Assembly (NCBI GenBank): GCA_007122045.1
Contig: SKJM01000250.1
Span: 1 to 5,876 of the forward strand
DNA length: 5,876 nt
Source: Planctomycetales bacterium
GTDB taxonomy: Bacteria > Planctomycetota > Planctomycetia > Pirellulales > Thermoguttaceae
Direction of reading: 5' to 3'
The notes beneath the pieces are model-generated. The model worked only from the letters and a program-made list of their open reading frames with translations, had not been told where the DNA came from and searched no databases. The position numbers were made by a program, and so were the translations under genes. Positions 5,263 to 5,876 of the stretch are shown one piece after another. Within the stretch, counting starts at the first letter, position 1, and every line of letters begins with the position of its first letter.

Positions 5263-5876
5263 TCACGTCCTCCGGAACTGCTTGTCGAGTTCCGCGCGGG
5301 TGAAGACCAGCGCGGTGGGGCGGCCGTGGGGGCAGTGGTGGGCATCGCCCACGAGATGCCGCTGCCGGAGCAGTTCCGTGATCTCCTCCGGCGTGAGCCG
5401 GTCGCCCGCCTTGATGGCCGCCTTGCAGGCGATCGAGTGCAACAGGTCGTCGAGCAGGTCGTGCCGCTCGGGGTGCCTCCCGCCGGCCAGGATGCGGTCG
5501 AGCACCTCGCGGAGGACTTCGCTCGGGTTGAGGTTGGCCAGCATGGCCGGGTAGCCCGAAATGAGCACCGTGTCGCCCCCGAACGGCTCGACCGCCAAGC
5601 CGAGTTGTTCGAGCAGTTCCCGGTTTTCCAGGGCGGCCGCGGCCTCTGGGGCGCTGAGGTCGACCGGTTCGGGCACCAGGAGCTGCTGGGTCTCGATGGG
5701 CCCGGCTTCGATCCGGCTGCGCAACTGTTCGTACAGGATGCGTTCGTGGAGGGCATGCTGGTCGAGGCGGTCCGCAAAGATGTCAGTGACATTCACGTCA
5801 TCCCGGCCGCGGGCAACAAAACCGATATCTTTTTTCGCCTGGATGGCAAACTGCAGCTGTGGCACTCCCAGGGCAA
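5263..5876 (-). CDS. mutL: DNA mismatch repair protein MutL, C-terminal endonuclease domain (partial; similarity ends at DQHA)
   Basis: The frame is open from the right edge to TGA at 5265-5263. From about 5763 leftward it is a clear MutL dimerisation/endonuclease domain: the metal-binding motif DQHALHERILYE (pattern DQHAx2Ex4E), ACKAAIKAG, CPHGRP and a terminal FRR, ending in Thr. This set marks the nicking type of MutL found in bacteria without MutH, which cuts the nascent strand during mismatch repair. The stretch before DQHA (5764-5876 in this frame) does not resemble the expected MutL strands (usually Q..YI....DG...DQHA), and its reverse strand looks like a secretion ATPase. The GTG at 5865 is therefore not a credible start, and the N-terminal ATPase half is either outside the window or missing. 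It converges with the Uma2 gene, leaving 18 bases between the stops and no obvious terminator. Confidence 0.85.
   Translation of the reverse strand, partial: ALGVPQLQFAIQAKKDIGFVARGRDDVNVTDIFADRLDQHALHERILYEQLRSRIEAGPIETQQLLVPEPVDLSAPEAAAALENRELLEQLGLAVEPFGGDTVLISGYPAMLANLNPSEVLREVLDRILAGGRHPERHDLLDDLLHSIACKAAIKAGDRLTPEEITELLRQRHLVGDAHHCPHGRPTALVFTRAELDKQFRRT
5755..5876 (+). CDS. Fragment resembling the N-terminal domain of a GspE/PilB-type secretion or pilus ATPase (3' cut by window edge)
   Basis: On the + strand the frame from ATG 5755 runs open to the window end. It reads MLVEAVRKDVSDIH, then VIP, and further on FFRLDGKLQLW. The SDIH.xP...[FY]R.DG.L pattern, with 20 residues from the Ser to the Gly of DG, is the hallmark of the N2 domain that precedes the ATPase core in type II secretion and type IV pilus assembly ATPases. 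Codon third positions are about 74% G/C here versus about 64% in the opposing mutL frame by hand count. The Walker boxes would lie beyond the edge. The ATG may not be the true start, because similarity begins at the point where MutL similarity ends, which suggests a junction. It could still be a chance antisense resemblance. Confidence 0.45.
   Translation, partial: MLVEAVRKDVSDIHVIPAAGNKTDIFFRLDGKLQLWHSQG

Noticed and set aside
5079..5792. A 237-residue Ser/Arg-rich minus-strand frame
   Set aside because: It is a shifted reading of the mutL strand with simple composition, whereas the mutL frame carries all the conserved MutL motifs.
1..5876. tRNA, rRNA, CRISPR array or phage module
   Set aside because: I saw no cloverleaf-like sequence, no regularly spaced repeats and no integrase, transposase or structural phage gene anywhere in the window.

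Overview
The window is GC-rich bacterial chromosomal DNA, roughly two thirds G+C by eye. It carries five housekeeping or accessory genes plus a suspicious right end. The gene content suggests a planctomycete or another PVC-group bacterium: a fused AroD-AroE protein, a Uma2-family nuclease, a long cysteine-free prepilin peptidase, hairpin repeats between genes and sparse Shine-Dalgarno sites. This lineage call is inferred from gene types and is not proven.

Layout. Positions 1-735 (+) hold the C-terminal half of a DEAD-box RNA helicase, cut by the left edge. Positions 736-876 have no gene and carry a perfect 23-bp inverted repeat. Positions 877-4238 (-) are a compact three-gene block read leftward: aroDE (3-dehydroquinate dehydratase fused to shikimate dehydrogenase), aroK (shikimate kinase) and a type IV prepilin peptidase whose GTG start overlaps the aroK stop. 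Positions 4239-4545 separate aroDE from a divergent gene. They hold nested inverted repeats that look like a small MITE-like element, a weak leftward promoter candidate and a near-consensus rightward sigma-70 promoter. Positions 4546-5244 (+) are a Uma2-family PD-(D/E)XK protein. Positions 5263-5876 (-) begin, from the stop end, as the endonuclease domain of MutL and run off the right edge.

How the genes fit together. AroDE and AroK catalyse three consecutive steps from 3-dehydroquinate to shikimate 3-phosphate, so that part of the block is a pathway operon. The prepilin peptidase is probably co-transcribed and translationally coupled, although it has no biochemical link to aromatic biosynthesis. 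The helicase, Uma2 and mutL are separate units.

Most noteworthy point. MutL similarity stops exactly at the catalytic DQHA motif, near 5763. The DNA beyond it reads better on the + strand as the N-terminal SDIH...FRLDG segment of a GspE/PilB-type secretion ATPase, and its G+C drops. This indicates either a chimeric assembly end or a real rearrangement that truncated mutL. I see no convincing new multi-gene system. The remaining observations concern unusual domain features and the two intergenic palindromic elements.
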